Origin: Verrucomicrobiota bacterium | GTDB lineage: Bacteria > Verrucomicrobiota > Verrucomicrobiia > Limisphaerales > JADLHS01 | DNA length: 36,677 nt | Assembly (NCBI GenBank): GCA_008933055.1 | Contig: WBXK01000006.1 | Span: 1 to 36,677, forward strand | Direction: 5' to 3' | Shown here: positions 19,979 through 30,146 of the stretch, piece after piece | Layout: each line of letters starts with the position of its first letter | How positions within the stretch are numbered: the stretch's first letter is position 1 | The notes under the pieces: generated by a model | What the model was told of the DNA's origin: nothing | Seen by the model: the letters and a program-made list of their open reading frames with translations, nothing else | The model's database searches: none | Translations under genes and position numbers: made by a program

Positions 19979-22900
19979 TTAATGGCTTTCTTCTGCTGGA
20001 TGAGATTGGACGGCAGCAGCTTTGGGTTTGCGAAAGCGCTCGGACACGCCGCGCACGGCGATGTAAAACACCGGCGTGAACAGCAGGCCGAAGAACGTCA
20101 CGCCCAACATCCCGTAAAAAACTGCTGTGCCTAAAGCGCGCCGCATCTCCGCGCCTGCGCCGGTTGCTAACACCAACGGCAACACGCCCAAAATGAAAGC
20201 GAAGCTCGTCATCAAGATCGGGCGCAATCGCAATCGACACGCCTCCACCGCCGCCCCGAAACGATCCATGCCCGCATCTTGTCGTTGTCGTGCGAACTCG
20301 ATGATGAGGATTGCGTTCTTCGCCGATAACCCGACCAACACGACTAGCCCGATCTGCGTAAAAATGTCGTTGTCGCGACCAGTCAGCCAGACGCCGCCGA
20401 TGGCGCTGAGTAGACACATCGGCACGATTAGGATTACCGCGAACGGCAGGCCCCAGCTTTCGTATTGTGCCGACAACATGAGAAACACAAACACGACGCA
20501 CAGCGGGAAGATGAAATAGATGCTGTCGCCCGCGAGAATCTGTTGGAACGTCAGGTCGGTCCACTCGATGGCGAATCCTTCCGGAAGATTGTCCGCCGCG
20601 AGCTTATTCACCTTCTTGATCATCTGCCCGGAACTGACGCCGGGCACGGTGCTGCCGGTGACGTCCGCCGAGTAAAACAAGTTGTAGCGCTGCAAACGAT
20701 CCACGCCGCCGATCTTTGTCACTTTGGCTAGCGCGCCAATCGGAACCATCTCGCCGAGATTGTTGCGCGTCTTGAGTTGCCCGACGCTGTCAGGATTGAC
20801 GCGGAATTCCGGCTCGGCCTGTGCATACACTTGCCAAGTGCGCCCGAACAGATTGAAGTCATTCACATACACCGAGCCGAGATACGTCTGCAACGTCTCA
20901 CCGATGTCGGCCATGTTCACACCCATGCTCTTAGCCTTGACGCGATCAATGTCCACACGGAACTGCGGCACGTTCGCGCGAAAACCGGAGATCAGCGAAA
21001 TCAAATCCGGCTCTTTCTGCGCGGCTTCAAGCAATCGCTTGGTCGCACTTTCGAGCGCGGCCAATCCGGCGTTGTTCAAGTCCTGCACTTGGATCTTGAA
21101 GCCGCCGGCATTACCCAAACCGCGCAACGGCGGCGGCGGAAGCACGAGCACACGACCCTCCTGCACGACGGACAATTCCTTGCGGATTGTCGCCAGCAGT
21201 TTTTCACCGCGCAGCTTTGAGTCTTTGCGATTCTCGAACTTGTCGAGAACCAGAAACGCCGCGCCGACGTTGGGTTGATTCGCTTGTAGAACCGAGGAGT
21301 ACCCAGAAATCGCGAACGTGTGTGCGATGCCGGGAATTTTGCGCGCGATTTCATCCACATGCTTCACCACCGCATCCGTGCGCTCGAAGGAAGACGCGTC
21401 AGGCAACTGCACCACCACGATGAGATAACCCATGTCTTGCGAGGGAATGAAGCCTGTCGGCACTTTGGCAAACGTAAACAATCCCAAACCGACCAGCCCG
21501 GCATAAACAACGAGCACTACTACTGCTGCGCGAACCATTCGCCGCACTACGCCCGCATAAGCATCACCCGCACGCTGGAAGATGCGGTTGAATCCACGGA
21601 AGAACCAACCAAGCGTCGCGTCGAGAATATTGGAGAACTTGTCCTTCGGTGCGCCGTGTTCCTGTAACAGAAGCGCGCACAACGCCGGACTGAGCGTGAG
21701 CGAGTTGAACGCCGAGATGACCGTTGAAACGGCGATCGTCAGCGCGAACTGCTGGTAGAATTTCCCGGTGATGCCGCCGATGAATGCCGTCGGCACAAAC
21801 ACCGCGCACAACACCAAAGCCACGGCCACGACCGGACCGGTCACTTCCGCCATCGCTTGAATGGTGGCTTCACGCGGCTTCAAACCTTTCGCGATAAACC
21901 GCTCAACATTCTCCACGACGACGATGGCGTCATCCACGACGATCCCGATGGCGAGCACGAGCCCGAAGAGCGAGAGATTGTTCAGCGAGAAACCAAACAT
22001 CTTCATCACCGCAAGCGTGCCTATGAGCGACACGGGCACGGCCAGCAGCGGAATTAGCGACGCGCGCCACGTTTGGAGGAACACTACGACCACGATCACG
22101 ACGAGGAGAATTGCTTCGATCAAGGTATGAAGTACCGCCTCGACCGACGAACGTATGAATTGCGTCGGGTCGTAGTTCATGCGGTAGTCCAAGCCGGGTG
22201 GGAAAGTTTTCTTCATTTCCCGCATCATTAGATAGATGTCGTCCGCTGTGTCCAAAGCGTTGCTGCCAGGAAGTTGAAACACGCGGAGCGAAACGGCGTT
22301 GTAACCGTCCATGTAGGTCTTCGTCGAGTAATCGCGCGCGCCGAGCTCCACCCGGGCGACATCGCGCACGCGCGTGACCTCACCGTCGCGACCGGTCTTC
22401 ACCACGACTTCGCCAAACTGTTCTACCGAAAGCAAGCGGCCTTGAGCCACCAGCGTATATTGAAAGTCAGTACCCTTCGGCGTCGGAGGTTGACCGAGCG
22501 AGCCGGCGGCGATCTGCAGATTCTGCTCCCGTAAAGCCCTCGTCACGTCACCGGCGGTGAGATTGCGCGCGGAAAGTTTTTCCGGGTCGAGCCAGATGCG
22601 CATCGTGAAATCCTGGCCGCCGAGCGAGTTCGCGTCGGCCACACCTTTGATGCGGGCGATCCGGTCGCGCACTTGCAACGTCACAAAGTTGGCGAGATAG
22701 GAAACATCGCGCGAGCCATCTGGGCTGAAAAATTGCACCGCCAGCGTCAGGTCGGGTGATTGTTTACGCGCAGTGACGCCGACGCGCCGCACGTCTTCCG
22801 GCAAGCGTGGGAGGGCGGTGTTGACGCGGTTCTGTACCTGCACCTGGGCTTCATCGAGGTCCGTGCCAAGTTGAAACGTGATCGTGATCTGCACTTTGCC

Positions 22901-23161
22901 ATCGCTGGTGCTCGACGACGACATGTAGAGCATGCCTTCCACACCATTGATTTCCTGTTCGAGTGGCGTGGAAACGGTTTCGGCTAACGTCTGCGCGTCC
23001 GCGCCTGCATAGGCTGCTGTCACGATGACTGTGGGCGGTATGACGTTGGGATACTGCGAGATCGGCAGCCCGAAGTAGGCGAGTCCACCCAGCAGCGTTA
23101 TGACGATGCTCAGCACAGCCGCGAAAATCGGGCGATCGACGAAGAAGCGCGGGATGTTCAT
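19979..23161 (-). CDS. RND efflux transporter, HAE1 family (AcrB/MexB-like)
   Basis: MNIPRFFVDRPIFAAVLSIVITLLGGLAYFGLPISQYPNVIPPTV; GIVVDDAIVVVENVER; 1060 aa. Confidence 0.97.
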   Translation of the reverse strand: MNIPRFFVDRPIFAAVLSIVITLLGGLAYFGLPISQYPNVIPPTVIVTAAYAGADAQTLAETVSTPLEQEINGVEGMLYMSSSSTSDGKVQITITFQLGTDLDEAQVQVQNRVNTALPRLPEDVRRVGVTARKQSPDLTLAVQFFSPDGSRDVSYLANFVTLQVRDRIARIKGVADANSLGGQDFTMRIWLDPEKLSARNLTAGDVTRALREQNLQIAAGSLGQPPTPKGTDFQYTLVAQGRLLSVEQFGEVVVKTGRDGEVTRVRDVARVELGARDYSTKTYMDGYNAVSLRVFQLPGSNALDTADDIYLMMREMKKTFPPGLDYRMNYDPTQFIRSSVEAVLHTLIEAILLVVIVVVVFLQTWRASLIPLLAVPVSLIGTLAVMKMFGFSLNNLSLFGLVLAIGIVVDDAIVVVENVERFIAKGLKPREATIQAMAEVTGPVVAVALVLCAVFVPTAFIGGITGKFYQQFALTIAVSTVISAFNSLTLSPALCALLLQEHGAPKDKFSNILDATLGWFFRGFNRIFQRAGDAYAGVVRRMVRAAVVVLVVYAGLVGLGLFTFAKVPTGFIPSQDMGYLIVVVQLPDASSFERTDAVVKHVDEIARKIPGIAHTFAISGYSSVLQANQPNVGAAFLVLDKFENRKDSKLRGEKLLATIRKELSVVQEGRVLVLPPPPLRGLGNAGGFKIQVQDLNNAGLAALESATKRLLEAAQKEPDLISLISGFRANVPQFRVDIDRVKAKSMGVNMADIGETLQTYLGSVYVNDFNLFGRTWQVYAQAEPEFRVNPDSVGQLKTRNNLGEMVPIGALAKVTKIGGVDRLQRYNLFYSADVTGSTVPGVSSGQMIKKVNKLAADNLPEGFAIEWTDLTFQQILAGDSIYFIFPLCVVFVFLMLSAQYESWGLPFAVILIVPMCLLSAIGGVWLTGRDNDIFTQIGLVVLVGLSAKNAILIIEFARQRQDAGMDRFGAAVEACRLRLRPILMTSFAFILGVLPLVLATGAGAEMRRALGTAVFYGMLGVTFFGLLFTPVFYIAVRGVSERFRKPKAAAVQSHPAEESH

Positions 23162-24336
23162 CGGTTGGAATTCGTGCTGGCGTTGGACACGACGTTTGTG
23201 CTCATCTCGACATGCTGCGGCTGGACCGTTAGGCCAAGTCGCGCGGCCATCAACCCGGCGACGATAACACGGTCGTTCTCTTTGAGCCCATCACGAATGA
23301 TGCGCAAACCGTTCTGCAACGGCCCAGTCGTCACGGCACGATATGCTACGGCGTTGGTCTCATTCACTGTGAGAACATACGGCTTGCCCTGATCGCTCAA
23401 GATGGCGCTGTCACGAATCAGCATAGCTTTGTATTCGCCCGGACCAGGAATGCGGATGCGCGCGAAAAATCCCGGCGACATCAGTTTGTCCGCATTGGGA
23501 AATACCGCCCGGGCGCGGATCGTGCCGGTGGCGGGATTGAGTTGGTTGTCGACGAAATCAATCTGGCCTTTGTGCGGAAAACCGGTTTCGTTGCCGAGTC
23601 CCATTTCCGCGGCAATCGGCTCAATCAAGGGAATCTTCCGCACGCCCTCGCGATACATCTGGCGGTATTTCAAAACCGACGCTTCGTCCGCATCAATGTA
23701 ACAATAGATCGGGTCGAGCGAGACGATCGTGGTCAACAACGTCGCGCCAGCGGTGTTGCCGCCGGTGACGAGATTGCCGGCGGTAACTCGCGCGTTGCTG
23801 ATGCGGCCAGAGATCGGTGCGCGCACTTCCGTAAATTCCAGATCAAGTTCCGCAGCCGTCAATGCCGCTTCCGCCGAACGCACTACGGCGTTCGCTTCGG
23901 TGGCGGCCTTCATACGCGTCTCAAACAAATCGGTCGAGATGGCTTTGTTCGCGACGAGTCCTTCGGCGCGCTTGGCTTCGCCTTGCGCAAGTTCGGTGCG
24001 GGCGCGGGCGGCGGCGACTTCAGCTTTGGCGCGATCTACCACGGCCTGATACGGGCGCTGATCGATCGTGAACAATAGATCGCCTTGCTTCGCCTCGCTG
24101 CCTTCTTTGAAATGCACGTGATTGATATAGCCCGAGACGCGGGCCCGCACTTCCACCGTTTCGGGCGAGGCGAGGCGACCACTGAATTCATCCCACTCAT
24201 TGACCATTCGCGGAATGGGATTAGCCACAGAGACCGTTGGCATACTCGCCGCGGTGTTCTTGGCAACGGGTTTTCCGCAACCCGCCACAAATCCCAACAA
24301 GATTAAAAGCAAACCTACCGCTCGGTATAATTTCAT
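23158..24336 (-). CDS. RND efflux periplasmic adaptor lipoprotein (MexA/AcrA-like)
   Basis: MKLYRAVGLLLILLGFVAGCGKPVAKN lipobox; VEVRARVSGYINHVHFKEGSEAKQGDLLFTIDQRPYQ; start trimmed to ATG at 24336. Confidence 0.94.
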   Translation of the reverse strand: MKLYRAVGLLLILLGFVAGCGKPVAKNTAASMPTVSVANPIPRMVNEWDEFSGRLASPETVEVRARVSGYINHVHFKEGSEAKQGDLLFTIDQRPYQAVVDRAKAEVAAARARTELAQGEAKRAEGLVANKAISTDLFETRMKAATEANAVVRSAEAALTAAELDLEFTEVRAPISGRISNARVTAGNLVTGGNTAGATLLTTIVSLDPIYCYIDADEASVLKYRQMYREGVRKIPLIEPIAAEMGLGNETGFPHKGQIDFVDNQLNPATGTIRARAVFPNADKLMSPGFFARIRIPGPGEYKAMLIRDSAILSDQGKPYVLTVNETNAVAYRAVTTGPLQNGLRIIRDGLKENDRVIVAGLMAARLGLTVQPQHVEMSTNVVSNASTNSNR

Positions 24337-24564
24337 GACTGGAGTCGGAGGCGTGATGCCTCGCTTAATTTCAATAATGATAGCGGCACTTCCCGCTTTG
24401 CATAGACGCCGTTTTGAATATCGATTATTTCTCGCGTGTATGAATGGGTTGAAAGACTTGCCGCGAATCCGCACATATGTGGGCATCATCAGTTGCGGCA
24501 GCGCTCCAAGGTCTTGGCCACAATGGTGATTTCTGACATAAGCCTTGATGGCTCAAAGCGTTCA

Positions 24565-25002
24565 TCACAAATCTTGCATCGCGGTGGCCAGTGCAGCTTG
24601 GATTTTTCTCGGACCGTCACCGCCGAGCCGTTGGTCTACATCTTCCAAGCGGTGGATCAAGTCGAGGACTTGCTTGCGTGAATATGGGCCGCCGGCAGCG
24701 TTACAAAAGTGTGTGCGACAACCGAACGGGCGATCCCCGTAGATCATGCATTGGCCCGTATCGCGTTTGAGCAGTGGGCACGCGCCGTCTGTGGATTCCG
24801 GCAGAGTCTTGCGTCCGGTGGCGCGAAACGCTTTGGCTGCGAGGATCGCTTCACCTTTGGTGAGGTGTGGCGTCAGACCGGTGAGTTGAAACCGGCAACA
24901 CTCGGTGCGCGCCTGGCAGGAGCGGTCCAAAGGTCGCTTTGCCAGTTCTGCATACACTGCCCGGACTTCGCCCAAGGCGCTCTGTAACTCTTCTCGCCTC
25001 AT
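24565..25002 (-). CDS. YkgJ-like cysteine-cluster protein (putative Fe/Zn cluster)
   Basis: CQARTECCRFQLTGLTPHLTKGEA...CPLLKRDTGQCMIYGDRPFGCRTHFC. Confidence 0.75.
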   Translation of the reverse strand: MRREELQSALGEVRAVYAELAKRPLDRSCQARTECCRFQLTGLTPHLTKGEAILAAKAFRATGRKTLPESTDGACPLLKRDTGQCMIYGDRPFGCRTHFCNAAGGPYSRKQVLDLIHRLEDVDQRLGGDGPRKIQAALATAMQDL

Positions 25003-25130
25003 GCCGAGTTAGAAATTCGTTCTGAATGATTCCAAAACAGATTTTTGGTTTCCAGAGGAAATTCCCGGAGAAAATTTGGCGGTATGCGCGGCGTGTTTTA
25101 TCTGGCACGATTCGGTGTCAGGTTTTCATC

Positions 25131-25898
25131 ATGAACATTTCATCTGCCATCTTTCATTGCAGCGCCCCGGACTTGGCGTCGTGCCCGGACGAGTCGTTGC
25201 CTGAGTTCGCATTCATCGGTCGCTCCAACGTGGGCAAGTCTTCGCTGCTGAATTATCTGGCGGGCAAGGGAAAACTGGCGCGCGTGTCACCCACGCCGGG
25301 GTTCACGAAGCTGATCAATTTTTTCACGATGAGCAAAACGTGGCGGCTCGTGGATCTGCCGGGATACGGCCACGCACATCTGGCTCGGAAAGATCGTGCG
25401 GAGTTCAACGCAGCGGTGCTTGATTATCTTCGCAATCGTCCAAATCTTCATTGCGTCTTCGCTTTGATTGATGCCGGACTTCCCCCGCAGCCGATTGATC
25501 TGGAATTTGTGGAGTGGCTTGCAAATCACCAGGTCGCGTTCGTGCTTGTTTTCACCAAGACTGATCTGGTCAAGCCTGAAGTTGTGCAGGCAAACATCGG
25601 CGCATTCAAGGAACGGCTCTCAGAGTGGTGCGAGAAATTGCCGGAGGTGTTTTACTGTTCTTCAGAGTTGAAGCGGGGTAGGGGAGATTTGCTAGGCGTA
25701 ATTCAGGAAGTGCTCGCGACGATGCCAGTTGAATCCGTTGAAGGCTTTGAACCGCAGCCAAGCGAGGAAGCCTTGGGCGAAACCAAAGAGCTTCCTAAAT
25801 CCATCGCGCCGCCTACCGACAACTTTCTGGCAATCCGTCAGACATCAGGCGCGCGTGATGTCCGCGGCAAGCGTCCAAAAATTCCTCGCCCGTGGTGA
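25131..25898 (+). CDS. engB: Ribosome biogenesis GTP-binding protein YsxC/EngB
   Basis: EFAFIGRSNVGKSSLLNYLAG; VSPTPGFTKLINFF; LVDLPGYGHA; FTKTDL; start trimmed to ATG 25131. Confidence 0.95.
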   Translation: MNISSAIFHCSAPDLASCPDESLPEFAFIGRSNVGKSSLLNYLAGKGKLARVSPTPGFTKLINFFTMSKTWRLVDLPGYGHAHLARKDRAEFNAAVLDYLRNRPNLHCVFALIDAGLPPQPIDLEFVEWLANHQVAFVLVFTKTDLVKPEVVQANIGAFKERLSEWCEKLPEVFYCSSELKRGRGDLLGVIQEVLATMPVESVEGFEPQPSEEALGETKELPKSIAPPTDNFLAIRQTSGARDVRGKRPKIPRPW

Positions 25899-25925
25899 GA
25901 CGGGGCGTAAGTGGCTCGCTTTGGA

Positions 25926-26390
25926 TCAAATATTGTTGCCGGAGCGGCTCATCAATCGGGTCTTGAATTCAGCCAGTAAGTCGTCGTAGAAATCCACAGC
26001 GTTCAGCGTGGTAGTCACCGTAGAATCATAGTTTACAAGCGTGACCATAGTGCTGTAGGTGGCGGTGTCATGAACGGGCAGCACGGCGCGGATGCCACCT
26101 TTTGGTCCGAGGCGAAAGTAGCAATCATTCTCGTGGATTTGTTGTACTACGACGACTCGATACCCCACCTTTGCCAGAAACATCTGGTAGGAATTCGTAG
26201 TGACGATGGCCGCAAGCATTAAGGAAGGCGCAACGTTAAGACCATCGAACACAGCCTTCAAAGTTTTGAATTCGGGGCGTGCTAAGATGCGGGCGAAACG
26301 TTGTTGCTCGGATTCACCAGGCGAGAGTTGGCCTGTCACTAGGGTGACAGTCGCATTGATGGCAGGACTAATTGGTGGTGCATTATTCAT
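25926..26390 (-). CDS. Hypothetical protein
   Basis: Long ORF starting at MNNAPPISPAINATVTLVTG; no recognised motif. Confidence 0.5.
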   Translation of the reverse strand: MNNAPPISPAINATVTLVTGQLSPGESEQQRFARILARPEFKTLKAVFDGLNVAPSLMLAAIVTTNSYQMFLAKVGYRVVVVQQIHENDCYFRLGPKGGIRAVLPVHDTATYSTMVTLVNYDSTVTTTLNAVDFYDDLLAEFKTRLMSRSGNNI

Positions 26391-26538
26391 AAAAACTTGT
26401 GTGGTGAGAGATGATTCCTCGACCCGAACTCGCAAAAGCGGGAACCCAATCATTGTGGCGGGTTGCTATGGGAAAGTCCATGATTCATAACGAGAATCGG
26501 GCGAAACTTACCGGTTTCGTTATCACCATTGCCTAAGA

Positions 26539-27381
26539 TCACACTCGCAGATAAACATAAATTGCGAAGACTATGGCAGCGAGTCCAGCCACGGCTGCGA
26601 TGGACCATAGGAAACTTCGCTTCTGGGCGGCGATCGCAAAAGTGGAAACGATGACTGCAGCTTGGGCGGCGAGCATTCCGAAGAAAAATTTTCCGCTGCG
26701 TTTGTGGTGTCGTTCGGCAGAGATGTTAGCCTTGCGAACTTGCAACTCGTAGAAACCTGCGATGGTTTGATTGAGCCGCGCCTCGGCTTCATAGCGCATA
26801 GCGTTGTAACGCATCTTTGCGGCGGTGAGATCGCGTGCGGCGGCTTTATCGCTTGCGGGCAGGGCTTTCTCCAATTGATCGAGCGCTTGGCTGGCTGGCG
26901 CGGTGAGGGTATCGAACGCGATGGAGTTATCCTTTGCCGATTGCAATGCGGCTGCGAGCGACTTGTCGTCCACGGGTTTCAATATGGCGGTGATCTCGGC
27001 TTCGGACTTTTGGAGTTCAATGGCTTCAAGCGCAGCGGCGACTTTGGAATCCATGCTGGTGGTGGCGGATGTCGGAATTTTTTTAAGCGCTGGATTGTCT
27101 ATCGCCCGGATTTCAGCGGTGGCGTGGAGGAGGTCGTAGGAATTCTTTTGCATGGCGCCTCGAAGTTTCTTTGCCTGGAAGTAAGCCCATTGGTCTCCCG
27201 CTTTGGATTGTAGTTGTGCGCCGAGAGCGCGGTCGTACTGAGCGCGTGTCATTTCGCTGGACGCCAGGCCAGCGAGCAACGTCGCGATGACCGTCATAAT
27301 GACTGGCGTGGCGAGGAGCGTTTTGCCCCACTTAGTTTGCGGCACTTCGGCGGCCAATTGATCCGGGACTTTTGTCTTCAT
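26539..27381 (-). CDS. DUF4337-like membrane protein
   Basis: TKWGKTLLATPVIMTVIATLLAGLASSEMTRAQYDRALGAQLQSKAGDQWAYFQAKKLRGAMQ; C-terminal TM helices. Confidence 0.6.
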   Translation of the reverse strand: MKTKVPDQLAAEVPQTKWGKTLLATPVIMTVIATLLAGLASSEMTRAQYDRALGAQLQSKAGDQWAYFQAKKLRGAMQKNSYDLLHATAEIRAIDNPALKKIPTSATTSMDSKVAAALEAIELQKSEAEITAILKPVDDKSLAAALQSAKDNSIAFDTLTAPASQALDQLEKALPASDKAAARDLTAAKMRYNAMRYEAEARLNQTIAGFYELQVRKANISAERHHKRSGKFFFGMLAAQAAVIVSTFAIAAQKRSFLWSIAAVAGLAAIVFAIYVYLRV

Positions 27382-27430
27382 CTGCGGAGAGGCTACACAA
27401 CCGGGTGCGTGCAAGGCAACGGAGTTGGTT

Positions 27431-28330
27431 TCACCACTTGCAGCGAAGAACTTCGGGTGTTTTACCTTGCTTGCGAAGTTTGCGGAGGCTGAGAGCTTCG
27501 TGACGTTTGGCGAGGCGGACGCCCGCATCGTCAGTCATCAGTGGACAATGGAAATATTCTGGCACAGGCAAGTCGAGCGCGCTATATAGCAGTATTTGCC
27601 GCGCGGTGCTAGCGAGCAAATCCTCACCGCGAACCACTTCGCTGATCTGCATGGCAGCGTCGTCCACTACGCAGGCGAGTTGGTAGGCGGGAACATCGTC
27701 GTGCCGCCAGATCACGAAATCCCCGATGTCTTTTCCGGCGACGAACGATTGTGGGCCAAGATTGTTATCGGTGAAGGAGATGGTTTCGCCATCGGGAACA
27801 CGGAAGCGCCAAGAGAAGCGAGTGGACGCTTGGAGGTTGAAGGATACAGGGTCCTCCGCGCGATTGCTTAAGTTGCAACCTTCAACCTTTGACTCGCGGC
27901 TCTGCTTTGGTCGGCACGTTCCTGCGTAGATCGGTTCGTCATCGTCTTCTCTGTGCGGAGCACGCGAGGCGGTGGCGATGTCTTTGCGTGAGCAGGTGCA
28001 GGGGTAAATGATTCCGCAGGCGCGGAGTTGATCGAGCGCAGCGCGATAGTAACTCATGCGTTCGCTCTGGTTATAGGGCGCGAATCGTCCTCCACAGTCC
28101 GGGCCTTCCTGCCAGTCAAATCCGAACCATTTCAAGTCGTCGAACATTGCGGATGCGAATTCTTGTTTGCAACGTTGGTGGTCAAGGTCTTCGTTGCGAA
28201 GAATCAATGTGCCGCTCTGAGAGATGGCGCGTAGTTGTGCAGTCCAAAAAGTCCGCGCATGGCCGAGGTGGAGATGGCCGGTGGGCGATGGGGCTAGGCG
28301 TCCGCGATATGTGGTTTGGTCTGAGGACAC
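27431..28330 (-). CDS. gluQ: Glutamyl-Q tRNA(Asp) synthetase
   Basis: YRGRLAPSPTGHLHLGHARTFWTAQLRA; LRNEDLDHQRC; DFVIWRHDDVPAYQLACVVDDA; VRLAKRHEALSLR. Confidence 0.92.
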   Translation of the reverse strand: MSSDQTTYRGRLAPSPTGHLHLGHARTFWTAQLRAISQSGTLILRNEDLDHQRCKQEFASAMFDDLKWFGFDWQEGPDCGGRFAPYNQSERMSYYRAALDQLRACGIIYPCTCSRKDIATASRAPHREDDDEPIYAGTCRPKQSRESKVEGCNLSNRAEDPVSFNLQASTRFSWRFRVPDGETISFTDNNLGPQSFVAGKDIGDFVIWRHDDVPAYQLACVVDDAAMQISEVVRGEDLLASTARQILLYSALDLPVPEYFHCPLMTDDAGVRLAKRHEALSLRKLRKQGKTPEVLRCKW

Positions 28331-28345
28331 GTCGCCTGTCTTCCG

Positions 28346-29380
28346 TCAATAAGTGAGCAATACCAGTAGATTCTGACCACGAGATGCTAGTTCCCATTGC
28401 CCTTTGCGTTTGGTGAGAAGCTTGCCGCAGGGGTTTTTCTTCTGCTCGGCATCATTAACCGAGAGGAGGTGGAATCTGGATTTGCCTTTCAGCTCAGATG
28501 CGGCGCGCGGGATCAGTTCGATGGGGATACCATTGAAGTTCAGGGCGAGTTCGTAACCAGCGACGCCTTCCTTCGTGGCTTGTGCGTTTGGTTTGATGAG
28601 CGGCGCGTAGCGGGTAAGCCACGGGAAATTTGTGTCACGCACGGTTACGCGGCAAAGCACCGGCTGGCTTTGGAGGAGTTTGACGAGGTTGAAGCCTGCG
28701 CCTTTGTCGTTTTGTTCTAATAGGATGGCGCGCGGATCAATGCCCAGAAAATTCTGACCATTCCACTGGCCGTGGTCGTTTCGTTGTCCGGGAAATTTTT
28801 TTGCATGCCATGATGCAAAGCGTTCGTTGAGCAAGAGGTTCAGTTCAAAGTGAACGTGAGCACGATCTTTGGAGATGCCTTGGCGCGTATTGGCGGTGCG
28901 ACCCATCACGCCGATCTGTTCGCCGCTTTTGATGGTTGAGCCAGCTTTCAAGTCCTCGCGGACTTCGCGCAAGTGTGCATACGTCGAATAGATTTCGATG
29001 CCATCAATCGTGTGGCGCAGGATGATGTAGTTACCGTAGTTGGAGAGTGCAGATTTGCGGTTAATGTAGGCAACCGTTCCGTCGCTTGTCGTGTTGACGG
29101 GATCGGCGGGTTCGCCGTTTTTGTCGCGTTGCAGGCAGCGGATGTCGATTCCTTCGTGCATCTGCCAACCTTCGGTGCGAACGCAACCAAAACAGCCGCT
29201 CGTCCATGGTTTGCCGACGGTGGGAACAAAAAACTTTTCACCGCCCCCGTTGGCGTCGTAAAGGGCTCGGTTGGCGGTGGGAAGATTGAACGTCTCGGCA
29301 ACTAGGAGTTGTCCGGTAAGTGAGCCGACTCCGATGACGAAATGAATGAATTGCCGGCCGGCGAAACGGAAACACCTCAC
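28346..29380 (-). CDS. M23 (LytM-type) peptidase domain protein
   Basis: MHEGIDIRCLQR...SDGTVAYINRKSALSNYGNYIILRHTIDGIEIYSTYAHLREV...KSGEQIGVMGRT...RAHVHFELNLLL. Confidence 0.88.
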   Translation of the reverse strand: MRCFRFAGRQFIHFVIGVGSLTGQLLVAETFNLPTANRALYDANGGGEKFFVPTVGKPWTSGCFGCVRTEGWQMHEGIDIRCLQRDKNGEPADPVNTTSDGTVAYINRKSALSNYGNYIILRHTIDGIEIYSTYAHLREVREDLKAGSTIKSGEQIGVMGRTANTRQGISKDRAHVHFELNLLLNERFASWHAKKFPGQRNDHGQWNGQNFLGIDPRAILLEQNDKGAGFNLVKLLQSQPVLCRVTVRDTNFPWLTRYAPLIKPNAQATKEGVAGYELALNFNGIPIELIPRAASELKGKSRFHLLSVNDAEQKKNPCGKLLTKRKGQWELASRGQNLLVLLTY

Positions 29381-29946
29381 TTTGTTCCTCCGTTTTTCGC
29401 ATTTTCAGGAGCTTTTTTCTTTTTTGGTTCTTTGAAGCCTGCGGCTTTGTTCCAACCTTTCACAATGGTGTCAGCCTCTTCTCGGTCAGCATCAGGCGAG
29501 AATGAAAGGTTGCCATCGGAGATGCGACGCATGATTAGGGGGGCAGCGAGCCAGCGGTCAAAGACGTTCGTGCCCTGACGAAACTGGCTGCGGATTGCGA
29601 AACGGCGTTGCGGATTAGTAGAGGAATATTGTTCGAGCAAGTGTTGACCTTGTTGGTTCAACTGGATGGAGAGTATGAATTCATCACCGCTCTCGACCAC
29701 TTTAGCGGCACTGATGTCTGTCTCGTTGAGGAATGGCGTCTTCTCGATGGTCACCGAAATTGGCGAGGTGCGAATGACGGAAACCTTTTCAGTCATATCC
29801 GATGGATTATTTGGAGCTTCGAGATGGACGCGTAAACTGGCGATTTGATTTTTTGATTTAGATGGGAATGATTCGCAGCCGCCGCCTACGACGAGCGCGG
29901 CAGCTAGCAACAAATAGATGTTGAATCGTGGCGGACGAATTACCAT
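29377..29946 (-). CDS. Lipoprotein, possibly SecD/SecDF-P1-like
   Basis: MVIRPPRFNIYLLLAAALVVGGGCESF lipobox; ETDISAAKVVESGDEFILSIQLNQQGQHLLEQYSSTNPQRRFAIRSQF resembles a P1 domain; ATGA overlap with the M23 gene. Confidence 0.6.
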   Translation of the reverse strand: MVIRPPRFNIYLLLAAALVVGGGCESFPSKSKNQIASLRVHLEAPNNPSDMTEKVSVIRTSPISVTIEKTPFLNETDISAAKVVESGDEFILSIQLNQQGQHLLEQYSSTNPQRRFAIRSQFRQGTNVFDRWLAAPLIMRRISDGNLSFSPDADREEADTIVKGWNKAAGFKEPKKKKAPENAKNGGTK

Positions 29947-29991
29947 AGTATTCACACGAAATCGTAACACGAAAGCAAAGTAAAGACTGAT

Positions 29992-30102
29992 ATGGGACAA
30001 CAAACTAACAAGACCACCAAACGAAAACGCGCCAACGCCTATATGAAGCGCAAAGCCACGGCTGTTAAAGCAAAAATCAAGATTAAGAAGAAGACCGCCT
30101 GA
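29992..30102 (+). CDS. 36-aa highly basic small protein MGQQTNKTTKRKRANAYMKRKATAVKAKIKIKKKTA (below the ORF-track cutoff)
   Basis: Complete ATG-TGA ORF immediately followed by a rho-independent terminator; strongly Lys/Arg-rich. Confidence 0.65.
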   Translation: MGQQTNKTTKRKRANAYMKRKATAVKAKIKIKKKTA

Positions 30103-30118
30103 CGGTTCTTGATGAATC

Positions 30119-30146
30119 AAAAGCCGCCCGATATGGGCGGCTTTTT
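30119..30146 (+). terminator. Terminator downstream of the 36-aa basic ORF
   Basis: aaaaGCCGCCCgatatGGGCGGCttttt. Confidence 0.9.

Noticed and set aside
19764-20564. 266-aa minus-strand ORF overlapping the RND genes in another frame
   Set aside because: Alternative frame of conserved RND transporter/OMF genes; sequence is low-complexity Arg-rich
18569-24336. RND efflux operon as a novel system
   Set aside because: Standard adaptor-RND-OMF tripartite operon, no unusual insertion or domain seen
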